Below are positions 1 to 9,230 of a stretch of DNA of 64,000 bases, one piece after another. Location of the stretch: contig JAQSCW010000055.1 in assembly GCA_029945625.1 (NCBI GenBank), positions 1 through 64,000 on the forward strand. Reading direction: 5' to 3'. Under the pieces are notes generated by a model that did no database searches, had not been told where the DNA came from, and worked only from the letters and a program-made list of their open reading frames with translations. The number at the start of each line of letters is the position of its first letter. Position 1 is the stretch's first letter. The position numbers were made by a program, and so were the translations under genes. The DNA comes from a bacterium. GTDB lineage: Bacteria > Bacteroidota > Bacteroidia > B-17B0 > Aurantibacillaceae.

Positions 1-112
1 CAGGAATTGTTTTGGTAAGTTTTTCGCTTCAGGGGGCAGGCCCAAATCAGAAAAATCAGGAATTGTTTTGGTAGGTTTTGCGCTTAAGGGGGCACGCCCA
101 AAAACTTTCTCC
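1..112. repeat. Two-unit tandem repeat, period 56 bp
   Basis: Unit 1 (1-56) and unit 2 (57-112) start with the same 16 bases, CAGGAATTGTTTTGGT. They end in GGCAGGCCCAAA (35-46) and GGCACGCCCAAA (91-102). The array may extend to the left of the window. The terminal core GGCACGCCCAAA occurs again at 20351-20362. No coding sequence is evident between 1 and 236, which lies downstream of the lipoprotein gene. Confidence 0.75.
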
Positions 113-236
113 CCAACTTTTCCGCTTGACCCTTAAATAGTTTAGCACAGGAAAAATTCCCCCTCATACTTGAGCACGTGTGGGCAAAAGGTTGTGAGCG
201 TTCAGCTTATAGTTGAACTTGCCGAAACCGGAGGCG

Positions 237-995
237 CTAACCTAACAGCAACACGGCGACAAAGAGCAGTAAAAATATAGCTGAAATGATAATGCCTGCA
301 ACTGCCTGCCAGCGGTTGGTGTATTTTTCAGGGTGTTTGTTGATTTGACTCATGGCGATGATCCCGAAAATAATAGAAACAAGAGCCGCCAGGTAGAACC
401 ATGAAAAGAAGCTGATTATATAAGCGGCCGAAGCCAAACCATTCTTCTTTTTCACTACCGGGTTTGTTTTTGAAGGAGTACCGCTACTTACAGGTTTGGC
501 CTCAGTTTTGAATACTTCCTTTTGGCCGTTGGCATACTTGACCATAAACAGGCTTTCGGTGCCAACTACCCGCAAGGGACCATCGAGGTGATCGCAAGGA
601 CGGTAGGAGATCTTTGAAGCAGAGACTTCTTCAATTTTTGCCAGAACTTCTTCCCCGCTTTTGAATACGATTTTATCACCGCAGGAATCAGGAGGGCTTA
701 CTAATATACGAGAGGCGAGGAAGGCAAATTGACTTTTTGAAAATTTGTCTGCGCTCACCGATAGCGCGGCATCTGAAGAATTTATGGTTGGCGCGGTGGA
801 AACTAATTTTCGACTATTGATCAATAACTTTTCAGAATTGACAGCAAGGGATCTCTTGTTTTCAATAGGAGAATTATGGTTTTTCCACGACACGTAGTAG
901 CCCTTTGTATAATGTCGTTTTTGCACCGAACAGCCGGTGAACAGGCTTGCTACAAATAAAACTACTGAAATATATTTTATCAAATTATTTTTCAT
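237..995 (-). CDS. Lipoprotein with DUF4190-like C-terminal membrane segments
   Basis: The 252-residue protein starts with a lipoprotein signal peptide (LFTGC, lipidated Cys22). Residues about 105-165 hold a small beta-rich module (GDKIVFKSGEEV...ISYRPCD...GPLR...FMVKYANGQKEVF) that recurs in the next two genes. The last 65 residues (from NGLASAAYIIS) form two hydrophobic segments like DUF4190, a domain common in Bacteroidota membrane proteins. A lipid anchor plus C-terminal membrane segments suggests an envelope location. Function is unknown. It is the last of three co-oriented genes with related modules. Confidence 0.75.
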   Translation of the reverse strand: MKNNLIKYISVVLFVASLFTGCSVQKRHYTKGYYVSWKNHNSPIENKRSLAVNSEKLLINSRKLVSTAPTINSSDAALSVSADKFSKSQFAFLASRILVSPPDSCGDKIVFKSGEEVLAKIEEVSASKISYRPCDHLDGPLRVVGTESLFMVKYANGQKEVFKTEAKPVSSGTPSKTNPVVKKKNGLASAAYIISFFSWFYLAALVSIIFGIIAMSQINKHPEKYTNRWQAVAGIIISAIFLLLFVAVLLLG

Positions 996-1101
996 GGTGC
1001 TCTTTATTATTCAGGGATTATAGTATGCAATTTTCTTCCCGGTCAATCAATTAAACTCTAAATCTAATCAAAATTATAAAACGTTGATCATCCCAAGCTT
1101 C

Positions 1102-1755
1102 TTAGTTGAGTGCCGTTAGTTTATACTGTTTTACATAAGTGGCCACCTCTGTTATGGCGATCACATCGCGTGGATCCTTGCCATGTCTCAAAATGTGATA
1201 GGAAATGTATTTGCTGCTTACCTTATCGATAAAACAGTGGATTTGTTTTCCATTTTTTGTGACAATCAAATCGATGTTTTTTGGGTGTACATCTTTTGGA
1301 ATGCCGGGAACAAAGTTGTTTCCCACCGTTCTTCCCCCGGCCGGCTTCTTCATTTCTTCCTTCGACTCTAAGTGTGTCACCACCTCTTTGCTCCCGTTTA
1401 CATAATGGATCATAAACACGTGATCTTTTACTGTTTTGCGAAGTGGTCCGCCCAAATTGTCACAGGGCAAAAAAGAAATTTGCGTGGCACCTATTTCTTC
1501 AATGGTGCACAGGACTTCGTCGCCATTTGTGAAAATAAGTCGGGTGCCACACGTATCTCTCGGTTTGGTGATCTCGCCTTCTGTCCTGTGAACTCCTTCT
1601 ACTTTTTCAGTAGTAACAGTTGGGGAGTTCAGCTGCTGAGGTAAAATTTGATTTGGAGATGCGAGACCACCTGGTTGGCCAAAGGAAGATTGCCCGGCCA
1701 CGAGCAACATCAGGAGGACTAATGTAGTCCCTTTGTACTTTTCGATCCGCTTCAT
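1102..1755 (-). CDS. Secreted protein with two copies of the GDEV/ISY module
   Basis: I place the start at 1755 (MKRIEKYKG), not at an upstream in-frame codon, because a strong Shine-Dalgarno (AAGGAGG) sits 7-8 bases before it and an N-terminal signal peptide follows directly (hydrophobic stretch ending SFGQ). The 217-residue protein carries the shared module at about residues 70-130 (GTRLIFTNGDEVLCTIEEI...ISFLPCDN...GPLR). A weaker second copy follows at about 160-210 (DLIVTKNGKQIHCFIDKVSSKYISY). The ATG lies four bases after the stop of the upstream gene, so they are probably co-transcribed. No function is recognised. Confidence 0.7.
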   Translation of the reverse strand: MKRIEKYKGTTLVLLMLLVAGQSSFGQPGGLASPNQILPQQLNSPTVTTEKVEGVHRTEGEITKPRDTCGTRLIFTNGDEVLCTIEEIGATQISFLPCDNLGGPLRKTVKDHVFMIHYVNGSKEVVTHLESKEEMKKPAGGRTVGNNFVPGIPKDVHPKNIDLIVTKNGKQIHCFIDKVSSKYISYHILRHGKDPRDVIAITEVATYVKQYKLTALN

Positions 1756-1759
1756 CTCA

Positions 1760-2662
1760 CTACCTCCTTCTGGAATTGAACCCAACAAGTAAGGCCACTC
1801 TGTAACCTGAATTAAATTTCTGTTCGGTGCTAAGATGAGTAAGAGGGTCCGTTACGGTTTCTTTGGTTCCCACCGAAGGCACAAAGGCCAAGTTTACCGG
1901 AAACCAAACATTTCCCCTTTTGAAACTTGTTCCCACAGCCAAAACTACACTCATTGCCCCAACAATATTATTATTATGATCGGCCTTGAGACCAAAATTT
2001 GGCCCTAGCGCAAATTCCCAAGAACTGTTTCGCCCACTCCGTAAACCCAATAAAAAACTGGCGCTTGGTAAAAACATGCCTTGTTCTATTCCCCCAACGA
2101 GTGGCACAAATTCTATAAGTCCCGATGTGCCATCTTCAATGGTAAATAAACGGCCTTCAAACTGCCAGCCGAATTGCGTGAGGAAAGGATTCTTTCCTTC
2201 ATTGTTGAGATAATTTGCAGTCGTCCCTGAGCCTACATAAGAAAGTCCAACTCTAGGGCCACTGAAGCTTTTGCGTTTTTTCTTGGCGAAGTCTGATGTA
2301 TCAGGATCATACTTATTTGCCATGTTGGGTGCCGCCGGCAGGGGATCTACATAAGTACTCTTCATAATATCGGGTTGCTCATTAAACACATCTTTTGTGC
2401 CATTTTCATATTTCACATAAAAGATGGCAGTTTTTCGCGCACTATAAGTTGGTCCTGTAGTGTAATCTGCCTTTTTGTATTTTACATCGAGGTCATTTAT
2501 TTCAATGATCTTCGCCTGCACTTCCGAACCGTCTTTCATAAGTATGACGTCTTGGGCAGACAAAAGATTTGCTAACAGGATAAAGAGAGATGAGCCAACT
2601 ATCCTGAAGTAATTTTGTTTTTGGGTAGTTTCTGTTAAGGTTGTTAGTTTTAAATTTTTCAT
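1760..2662 (-). CDS. Secreted protein: N-terminal module plus probable outer-membrane beta-barrel
   Basis: A signal-anchor-like hydrophobic segment (about residues 20-36, ending LLSAQ) precedes the shared module (DVILMKDGSEVQAKIIEI...VKYKKAD...GPTY...FYVKYENGTKDVF). From about residue 130 the sequence has alternating aromatic and glycine-rich strands (GPRVGLSYVGSG, WEFALGPNFGLKAD, NSGYRVALLVGFNSRRR), as in small Bacteroidota outer-membrane barrels. A TAGCTTTG promoter -7 match lies on the minus strand at 2688-2695, about 26 bases before the start. It is the first gene of the three-gene set. The substrate or role is not evident. Confidence 0.7.
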   Translation of the reverse strand: MKNLKLTTLTETTQKQNYFRIVGSSLFILLANLLSAQDVILMKDGSEVQAKIIEINDLDVKYKKADYTTGPTYSARKTAIFYVKYENGTKDVFNEQPDIMKSTYVDPLPAAPNMANKYDPDTSDFAKKKRKSFSGPRVGLSYVGSGTTANYLNNEGKNPFLTQFGWQFEGRLFTIEDGTSGLIEFVPLVGGIEQGMFLPSASFLLGLRSGRNSSWEFALGPNFGLKADHNNNIVGAMSVVLAVGTSFKRGNVWFPVNLAFVPSVGTKETVTDPLTHLSTEQKFNSGYRVALLVGFNSRRR

Positions 2663-2981
2663 GATTTCGTTTTTTAATTTGTTGAGACAAAGCTAAGGAG
2701 GTCAAAGGCCCAAGAGAAATTGAAAAACGCAGCCGAACTACAGAAAGTTGTAAAGCGGACCTTTATGGCGAGCTCCGGAGTGATTTTTTTATGGAAAACC
2801 CCTTAACTACACCTCTGAACAGCAAGTTTGTTGCATAAAACGCAAATAGAGCGACTCGAATTTCGGTTCTTGCAAATAATAATTTGAAATTCATTGCGCT
2901 AGAGTCTCAACGACCCTTCCCTTCAAATGGAAAATATTAGAAATGTTTGGGTTTTGGGTATGAACGAGGGCTCTTAGCTCT
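2663..2981. other. Intergenic, no gene seen
   Basis: About 320 bases between the thioesterase and the module-protein set. Apart from the putative -7 element at 2688-2695 of the minus-strand set, I see no ORF with coding character, RNA gene or clear terminator. Confidence 0.5.
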
Positions 2982-3392
2982 TCACCAGTCTTTCGACGTT
3001 TTGTACACTATGCCTTTAAAGAGCGCCACCGGTTTTTCGGGGGTATTTTTTACATATACCTTTACCTTATAATGGCCCAGTTTTTCAGTTTCCGTTTCGC
3101 AACTAGCTTCTGCTATCAGTTCATCGTGTTCTTTTATGCTTAAGATGTGAGAAATGGACGTTTCAATGCTCAGGCTTTTTTTGCCTTTCGAATTGGAAGC
3201 AAATGCCAGGGCACTATCGGCCAGTGAGTAGGTAATTCCGCCATGGGCGATGCCAAAACCATTCAACATCTCTTTTCGAACAGTCATCACGAGCTTGCAG
3301 GAACCGGGGCTTTGATCAAGAATGGTAATACCTAACCACTGACTAAAGTAATCGTTCTTCATCATGGTGTTAACAATGTCAACTGAATTCAT
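2982..3392 (-). CDS. PaaI-family hotdog thioesterase
   Basis: This 136-residue single-domain hotdog protein resembles PaaI/YdiI acyl-CoA thioesterases. The motif LNGFGIAHGGITYSLADSA (about residues 44-62) contains the HGG-x-x-x-x-x-AD signature around the active site. Phenylacetyl- or hydroxyphenylacetyl-CoA is the family's known substrate class, but no paa genes are nearby, so the substrate is open. I chose ATG 3392 over an in-frame GTG at 3398. It lies about 20 bases downstream of the adenosyltransferase gene and is probably co-transcribed. Confidence 0.85.
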   Translation of the reverse strand: MNSVDIVNTMMKNDYFSQWLGITILDQSPGSCKLVMTVRKEMLNGFGIAHGGITYSLADSALAFASNSKGKKSLSIETSISHILSIKEHDELIAEASCETETEKLGHYKVKVYVKNTPEKPVALFKGIVYKTSKDW

Positions 3393-3413
3393 AACCACTC
3401 GTCATTTGGTTCA

Positions 3414-3971
3414 TTAATCTTTTTTAGCCACCCATGGGATTTCATTCGCTTTAAGATCAAGACTAAGTTGACGCGAAAGCATAAACAAATAGTCTGATAA
3501 ACGATTAAGGTATTTCCCGTGGATTTCGTCCACCTGTTCGTTCTCGGCAAGCCGTAATACGGCTCTTTCGGCACGGCGGCATACGCAGCGGGCAATGTGA
3601 CAATAGGAAACATGCATATGGCCTCCCGGTAATACAAACGATTTCATTTCGGGTACGTGTGCATCAATTTGATCGATGGCCTTTTCGAGCGCTACAATAT
3701 CTTCTTCGTGAAGTGTGGGCAAAGGCATTTTATTTTTTTTGGGATCGGCGGCCAATTGCGAGCCCATAGTGAAGAGCCTGTCTTGAATAGAGATAAGCAG
3801 GTCAACTGTATTTTTATCGTTGACCACATCACGCAACAAACCGATGTGAGAATTTAATTCGTCAACGGTGCCATAAGCTTCGATCCTTACGTGCTGTTTG
3901 GGCAAACGGGTCCCACCAATTAAGGAAGTCTCACCTTTGTCGCCTGTTTTAGTGTATATTTTAAATGCCAT
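3414..3971 (-). CDS. Cob(I)alamin adenosyltransferase, PduO type
   Basis: The 185-residue protein has the PduO/MMAB family features: the N-terminal ATP-binding loop KIYTKTGDKGETSLIGG (residues 4-20), the EAYGTVDELNSHIG motif (about 32-45) and the C-terminal RRAER (about 133-137). It transfers the 5'-deoxyadenosyl group from ATP to cob(I)alamin, making coenzyme B12 for mutases. No other B12 gene is in the window, so it probably serves salvaged cobalamin. A thioesterase gene follows closely. Confidence 0.93.
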   Translation of the reverse strand: MAFKIYTKTGDKGETSLIGGTRLPKQHVRIEAYGTVDELNSHIGLLRDVVNDKNTVDLLISIQDRLFTMGSQLAADPKKNKMPLPTLHEEDIVALEKAIDQIDAHVPEMKSFVLPGGHMHVSYCHIARCVCRRAERAVLRLAENEQVDEIHGKYLNRLSDYLFMLSRQLSLDLKANEIPWVAKKD

Positions 3972-4203
3972 AGTGAGTTTTAGAATGATAGATTAAAAAT
4001 ACAATATTTATTTCATCCTGCCTTCGCAATTCTTAATGCCGCAAAATGGTTTTTAATGATGAAGTATGTGGGTTGGATGTCCTGAAGAGATAACAAAGGC
4101 TGAACTTGCCCTTTTCAAAGTTATCGGCGGATTGTTGGAGTAAAACCGCCACTACAAAAAAATGATGGCCTACATTAAAAGCTGACCAAAAGAGGTTTTG
4201 ACT

Positions 4204-6549
4204 CTAAAACGTTAAACTAATATTCAAATTTGGCATAATCGGCAACTGGTTAATGCGTTTGAAGGTAATGCGATCCACGTAAAAAATATTTTCGCGGTTG
4301 TAAATATTGGTAGCCCCTGCTGTTACTTCAAGCGTATTTCTTCCATTCCATTTGTAACGGTATTTTACCCCCACATCAAAACGATGGTAGTCGGGTAAAC
4401 GACCCCCATTAAGAGTAGATGGAATGTAGTTGAGATTTCCGTTTCCGGTATTAAAATTATAATTAATAGTTCCGTTTGGATTGAGAGTATTGATGTAGCC
4501 TTGTGTTTGTGTGAATGGGAAACCCGTTCCAAAATTCCATCTGGCATTCAGTTCCCAATTTTTCTTTTTACCAAACGCATAGGAGCTCACCAAATTAATA
4601 TTGTGTCGGCGGTCAAAATTAGGCGGATAGTTAAGTACGGTTTGGTACGTATTATTTCCAACCCAGCGGTCGTTGAATGTTAAAGAGTATACGGCCCAAA
4701 AATAGAATCGTTTGCGATCGTATTTAAGCAGCACGTCAAAACCTCTGGCCCGTCCTTGCTCTATTACAAAACTCTTTTTCAAGTCATCGGGACGGTTGGC
4801 GTTTGTGGTATTGTCTTCATACACTTTGTCGCGGTTTACATTCACAATCTGATTGAAGAATTTTTGGTACACTTCTACGTCGAGAAAGAAATACTTCAAA
4901 ATATCGAATTCGAATCCACCAATTAAATGACTCGCTTTTTGCACCGATGAGTTCACTGTTTGAGCTTGGCCACTTTTGTCTAAATAAGTGGGCGACAGTT
5001 CTGTATTATCGGGAGCGTTAATAAACCCATAAAATAAATTTACCACGTCGCGGTCGCTGTTGGCACTGAATAAGGTTTGACTGTATATGCCGGCGGCTCC
5101 TTTAAATCGGATCTTCCTCGTAAAGTTAATTTTAACCGCTGCCCTGGGTTCAGGTGAAATAACGGCCAGACTCACATAATCCTGCAATCGGAAACTGGGT
5201 TCAAATATAAAGGTCTTCGATTTGTTAATAAACTTGTACTTAATAAATGCACCTATATCGGTGGTGGAGCGGCTCATGTTTATCTCAGAATAATAAGGAT
5301 TTTTTATCTGATATATAGTATTGGTAATGATCCCCTCAAAGCCGTAGCGTAATTCTTGCTTGCCAATAAATTTCACAAAATTAAATCCCGCATTAAAATT
5401 CCCTATTTCGCTGAATTTTGAGTCGCTTGCCAAAGAAGGATTGGAATAATCAATTCGGTAATGCGAATACGCAAATGTGCCCTCTATAATTAAATTACTT
5501 GAAGAAGGGACCAATAAAAAATTGGCACCAATTCCGGTGTTCTTCCAGGCAAAGGATGCAATATCGCTATAAGTCACCTTGTCGTTAAAACTAAATCCAA
5601 ACAAACTCACTTTACTTCCTCCTGTTGAATTAATAGATGCTTTTGCAAAGAGATCGGTATAATAAAATGGTAAACCATTTGGGTTCGCATAGCTGTAAAG
5701 CACTTTTGAGGTTTGAGGCAAATACGAATGTTTGGCCGAGATAATGTACGAAGCACTTGTATTTCCGTTTTCGGTGAGCTTTTTAAAAGGACCTTCTAAT
5801 ACGGCTTTGGCACCAAAGGTGGAAGCAGAGACTTTTCCGCTCACGCGTTTTTTGTTGCCGTCGCGGGTAGTGATATCCATGATGGAAGAAGTTCTTCCGC
5901 CATACTCCGCACCAAATCCCGCACTGTACACGTCGGCGTTTTTCATAATATCGCTGTCGAATACCGAAAACAAACCAATGGAGTGGAAAGGATTGTACAC
6001 GATGAGGCCATCCAACAACACTTTATTTTGCACGGGCAAACCACCGCGGATATAGAGCTGCCCTCCCTGATCGCCGGTAAACACCACGCCGGGTAATACC
6101 TGGAGGTACTGGGCTATATCAGGTTCGCCCACGCTCGGCAACTTATTAATTACGATGGGATCGATTTTCTGTATTCCCACCGTGGTATTCTCAATTTTTT
6201 CGTTATTTACCGTGCTAACCTCCACTTCCTCCAATTTAACACCTCCCCGCGTGGCATAAAATTTTTTGTTCAAAATCTCATCGGCCTTTACCACAATGGC
6301 TTCGCGAATGGTATCAAACTCAAGACTGGTAATCATGATCACATAATTTCCGGGAGGAACTCTACCAATATTAAAAAACCCGTTGAGGTCGGTATTGGCC
6401 CCAATAGTGGTTCCTTTAAAAAAGACATTGACGAAAGTAACGGGTTCGCCATTGGCTTTGTCGTATACAAACCCTTTAACAGTGCCGGTTTGGGACAGGA
6501 CCTTTGAGAACAAAAAACTAAGAAAAAGCACCCGTAAAAGGACCTTCAT
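4204..6549 (-). CDS. TonB-dependent receptor with carboxypeptidase-regulatory-like N-terminus
   Basis: I start it at ATG 6549 because a signal peptide (MKVLLRVLFLSFLFSKVLSQ) begins there; upstream in-frame codons have no signal character. The 781-residue protein has a CarboxypepD_reg-like beta-sandwich (about 22-105, GTVKGFVYDKANGEPVTFVNV), a TonB plug (about 130-250, including QLYIRGGLPVQNKVLLDG) and a long barrel ending in LNISLTF with a terminal Phe. It is an outer-membrane importer energised by TonB-ExbBD. No SusD gene is adjacent, so it is probably not a Sus polysaccharide pair. The ligand is unknown. Confidence 0.9.
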   Translation of the reverse strand: MKVLLRVLFLSFLFSKVLSQTGTVKGFVYDKANGEPVTFVNVFFKGTTIGANTDLNGFFNIGRVPPGNYVIMITSLEFDTIREAIVVKADEILNKKFYATRGGVKLEEVEVSTVNNEKIENTTVGIQKIDPIVINKLPSVGEPDIAQYLQVLPGVVFTGDQGGQLYIRGGLPVQNKVLLDGLIVYNPFHSIGLFSVFDSDIMKNADVYSAGFGAEYGGRTSSIMDITTRDGNKKRVSGKVSASTFGAKAVLEGPFKKLTENGNTSASYIISAKHSYLPQTSKVLYSYANPNGLPFYYTDLFAKASINSTGGSKVSLFGFSFNDKVTYSDIASFAWKNTGIGANFLLVPSSSNLIIEGTFAYSHYRIDYSNPSLASDSKFSEIGNFNAGFNFVKFIGKQELRYGFEGIITNTIYQIKNPYYSEINMSRSTTDIGAFIKYKFINKSKTFIFEPSFRLQDYVSLAVISPEPRAAVKINFTRKIRFKGAAGIYSQTLFSANSDRDVVNLFYGFINAPDNTELSPTYLDKSGQAQTVNSSVQKASHLIGGFEFDILKYFFLDVEVYQKFFNQIVNVNRDKVYEDNTTNANRPDDLKKSFVIEQGRARGFDVLLKYDRKRFYFWAVYSLTFNDRWVGNNTYQTVLNYPPNFDRRHNINLVSSYAFGKKKNWELNARWNFGTGFPFTQTQGYINTLNPNGTINYNFNTGNGNLNYIPSTLNGGRLPDYHRFDVGVKYRYKWNGRNTLEVTAGATNIYNRENIFYVDRITFKRINQLPIMPNLNISLTF

Positions 6550-6810
6550 TTTTAAATTTGTAAAGGCGTAAATGTAACCAAATAAAGGTGAAACCACTTC
6601 TAATTTTTGTAAATGGCGTAAACGGAAGGGTAAATGGCGCGTGGAGTTTCGGACCATCTATAAGCTCCATTTTTTTTGCCTCTTAACCTCCGTAGAAAGT
6701 CAAAACGAATGTAAATTAGGATGTAGGGTGAAAACAACGACACAAATCGAAATAATTTACACAGACCCCCTAAAATTTGAATAAAATGTTTAAAAAGTGA
6801 ATAATTATTC

Positions 6811-6841
6811 TTGCACCCCCCTCTTTTTAGAGCTATTTTTG
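6811..6841 (+). promoter_or_regulatory. Bacteroidota-type promoter of glnN
   Basis: TTG at 6811-6813 is followed after 20 bases by TATTTTTG at 6834-6841, which fits the -33 TTTG / -7 TAnnTTTG promoter of the phylum. The glnN start codon is 37 bases further on. The assignment rests on sequence match alone. Confidence 0.5.
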
Positions 6842-6878
6842 TGAAATAATTGATAAACTTACTAAAACCTCCTATAAA

Positions 6879-9068
6879 ATGAGCACACGAAGAGTATTAG
6901 CCATGCAAGATGTGGTGAACCGCGTTCCGGTTGAGCACAACAAAACCAAATTACAGGTATCACAGTATTATGGATCCAATGTATTCGGGTTAGATGCCAT
7001 GCGCGAATTTCTTTCGGAAGAAGCCTTTGAAAGTATTCAGCAATCGATGCACCGCGGTTCTATTGTGGATCGCAAAATGGCCGATCAGGTAGCAGCTTGT
7101 ATGAAAGCATGGGCACAAGGAAAGGGCGTAACACATTATACACACTGGTTTCAACCACTTTCGGGAGCCACTGCCGAAAAACACGACGGATTTTTTGAAC
7201 CAATTGAAGGGGGTAGAGCCATTGAACGATTCAGCGGGAACGCACTCGTGCAGCAAGAACCCGATGCGTCTTCTTTCCCGAGCGGAGGGATTCGCAATAC
7301 CTTTGAGGCCCGGGGCTATACCGCGTGGGATCCTACATCACCCGCCTTTATTTGGGGAAATACGTTGTGCATTCCCACCATCTTTGTTTCCTATACCGGT
7401 GAGGCCCTCGATTTTAAAACACCTTTATTAAAATCCCTACACGCGCTTGATAAAGCTGCCACCGATGTGTGTCAATACTTCGACAAGAACGTTACCAAGG
7501 TAATTGCCACCCTAGGTTGGGAACAAGAATATTTTTTGGTGGATTCGGCCTTGTATCATATTCGTTACGACCTTCAACAAACCGGCCGCACCTTATTCGG
7601 ACACGCGCCTGCAAAGGGCCAACAACTCGAAGATCATTACTGGGGATCTATTCCCGAAAGAGTTTCAGCGTATATGCGTGATTTTGAATACGAAGCTCAT
7701 TTACTCGGCATCCCGGTACGCACGCGTCATAACGAAGTGGCTCCCGGTCAGTTTGAATGTGCTCCTGTATTTGAAGAAGTGAACTTAGCGGTAGATCATA
7801 ATTTATTGTTGATGGATGTGATGGAAAAAGTAGCGATCCGTCACAACTTTCGCGTTCTCATGCATGAAAAACCGTATGCCGGTGTGAATGGAAGTGGCAA
7901 ACACAATAACTGGAGTCTGGCGACGAATACCGGAAAAAATCTTTTGTCCCCGGGCAAAACGCCAAAAACAAATTTGCAATTCCTTACCTTTTTTGTAAAC
8001 ACGGTAAAGGCAGTTTACGAGCATGCCGATTTGTTACGTGCTTCCATTGCCTCTGCAAACAACGATCACCGCTTGGGTGCCAACGAAGCGCCTCCCGCCA
8101 TCATGTCGGTATTTTTGGGCGAACAATTATCGCGCGTATTGGATGATCTCGAAAAATCGGTACACAGCGGAAAAATGAGTCCCGAAGAAAAAACCGCTCT
8201 AAAGATGAGTATTGGTAGGATTCCCGACATTTTAATGGATAATACCGATCGCAACCGTACCTCTCCCTTTGCGTTTACCGGAAATAAATTTGAATTCCGC
8301 GCTGTGGGATCTACTGCTAATTGCGGTGGACCAATGACGGTGCTCAATGCCATTGTATGTGAGCAACTCATCCAATTTAAAAAAGATGTGGATGGATTAT
8401 TGGAAAAAGAAGTGGAGAAAGACGAAGCCATTTTCCAGACTTTAAAAAAATACATCATCGAAAGTAAACGCATTCGTTTTGAAGGAAATGGTTATAGCGA
8501 AAAGTGGAAGGCAGAAGCAAAAAAACGCGGCCTTAGTAATTTCGCCACAACCCCTTCGGCATTGGATGTGATGATCTCCAAAAAATCACTGCACTTATTT
8601 GAATCACTGGGTATTTTGAATCACCGTGAGCAGGAAGCGCGGTATGAGATCAGTTTAGAGACCTATACTAAAAAGATTCAGATTGAATCACGGATCATCG
8701 CCGATATGGTGAATAACCAAATTGTGCCGGCTGCAATTTCGTATCAAAAAGTGTTGGTTGATAATGTAAACGGCTTGAAAAACATTTTTGGAGCGGCAGA
8801 GTTTAAAAGTGCCGCCGAAATTCAGTTGAACCTTATTAAGGAAATCAGTGATCGTGTAAACATCATTCAAAAAACAGCGGAAGCCATGCGCGAGGAACGC
8901 AAAAAGGCGAACTTACTCGACACGGCTAAAAAACAGGCCGATGTGTATTGCGACAAAGTGAAACCCTATTTTGAGACCATCCGCTATCAGGTCGATAAAC
9001 TTGAATACATCATTGATGATGCTACCTGGCCTTTGCCTAAGTATAGAGAAATGCTCTATTTGAGGTAG
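6879..9068 (+). CDS. glnN: Glutamine synthetase type III
   Basis: At 729 residues it matches GSIII (GlnN), not the 450-470-residue GSI. It makes glutamine from glutamate, ammonia and ATP in the cytoplasm. Visible catalytic-domain motifs are GWEQEYFLVD (about 211-220), RHNEVAPGQFECAPVFE (about 284-300), VNGSGKHNNWSL (about 336-347) and RTSPFAFTGNKFEFRAVGS (about 460-478). A long helical C-terminal extension typical of GSIII follows. The gene stands alone with its own candidate promoter, and no PII or amt gene is adjacent. It is followed by a structured intergenic segment. Confidence 0.97.
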   Translation: MSTRRVLAMQDVVNRVPVEHNKTKLQVSQYYGSNVFGLDAMREFLSEEAFESIQQSMHRGSIVDRKMADQVAACMKAWAQGKGVTHYTHWFQPLSGATAEKHDGFFEPIEGGRAIERFSGNALVQQEPDASSFPSGGIRNTFEARGYTAWDPTSPAFIWGNTLCIPTIFVSYTGEALDFKTPLLKSLHALDKAATDVCQYFDKNVTKVIATLGWEQEYFLVDSALYHIRYDLQQTGRTLFGHAPAKGQQLEDHYWGSIPERVSAYMRDFEYEAHLLGIPVRTRHNEVAPGQFECAPVFEEVNLAVDHNLLLMDVMEKVAIRHNFRVLMHEKPYAGVNGSGKHNNWSLATNTGKNLLSPGKTPKTNLQFLTFFVNTVKAVYEHADLLRASIASANNDHRLGANEAPPAIMSVFLGEQLSRVLDDLEKSVHSGKMSPEEKTALKMSIGRIPDILMDNTDRNRTSPFAFTGNKFEFRAVGSTANCGGPMTVLNAIVCEQLIQFKKDVDGLLEKEVEKDEAIFQTLKKYIIESKRIRFEGNGYSEKWKAEAKKRGLSNFATTPSALDVMISKKSLHLFESLGILNHREQEARYEISLETYTKKIQIESRIIADMVNNQIVPAAISYQKVLVDNVNGLKNIFGAAEFKSAAEIQLNLIKEISDRVNIIQKTAEAMREERKKANLLDTAKKQADVYCDKVKPYFETIRYQVDKLEYIIDDATWPLPKYREMLYLR

Positions 9069-9094
9069 TCTTCGTGCAAGTGATGGATTGACAC

Positions 9095-9180
9095 AAATTA
9101 TTTGGGCGCGCCCTCGTTGGGAGAAGCAGCTGGCTTCGTCAAGAGGGTTTCGACCCTTGAGAGACGTCTGGACACTTTCC
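9095..9180 (+). repeat. Structured intergenic element with GGGCGCGCCC core
   Basis: The segment begins AATTATTTGGGCGCGCC, nearly the same as the minus-strand start of the element at 20220-20362. It contains the palindrome GGGCGCGCCC (9104-9113), a GAAGC/GCTTC hairpin and a bulged TCAAGAGGGT/ACCCTTGA hairpin. It may act as a 3' structure of glnN, but there is no T-run as expected for a terminator. Confidence 0.45.
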
Positions 9181-9230
9181 TTTTACGTCCCACAAAAAAT
9201 TAATATCTTTAATGCTAAATACGTACTAAC

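Noticed and set aside
1-112. Possible CRISPR array from repeated CAGGAATTGTTTTGGT
   Set aside because: Only two units are visible, the spacers are similar to each other, and no cas genes are present in the window.
4204-6549. SusCD-type polysaccharide locus
   Set aside because: No SusD-like lipoprotein, glycoside hydrolase or sensor gene lies beside the receptor.
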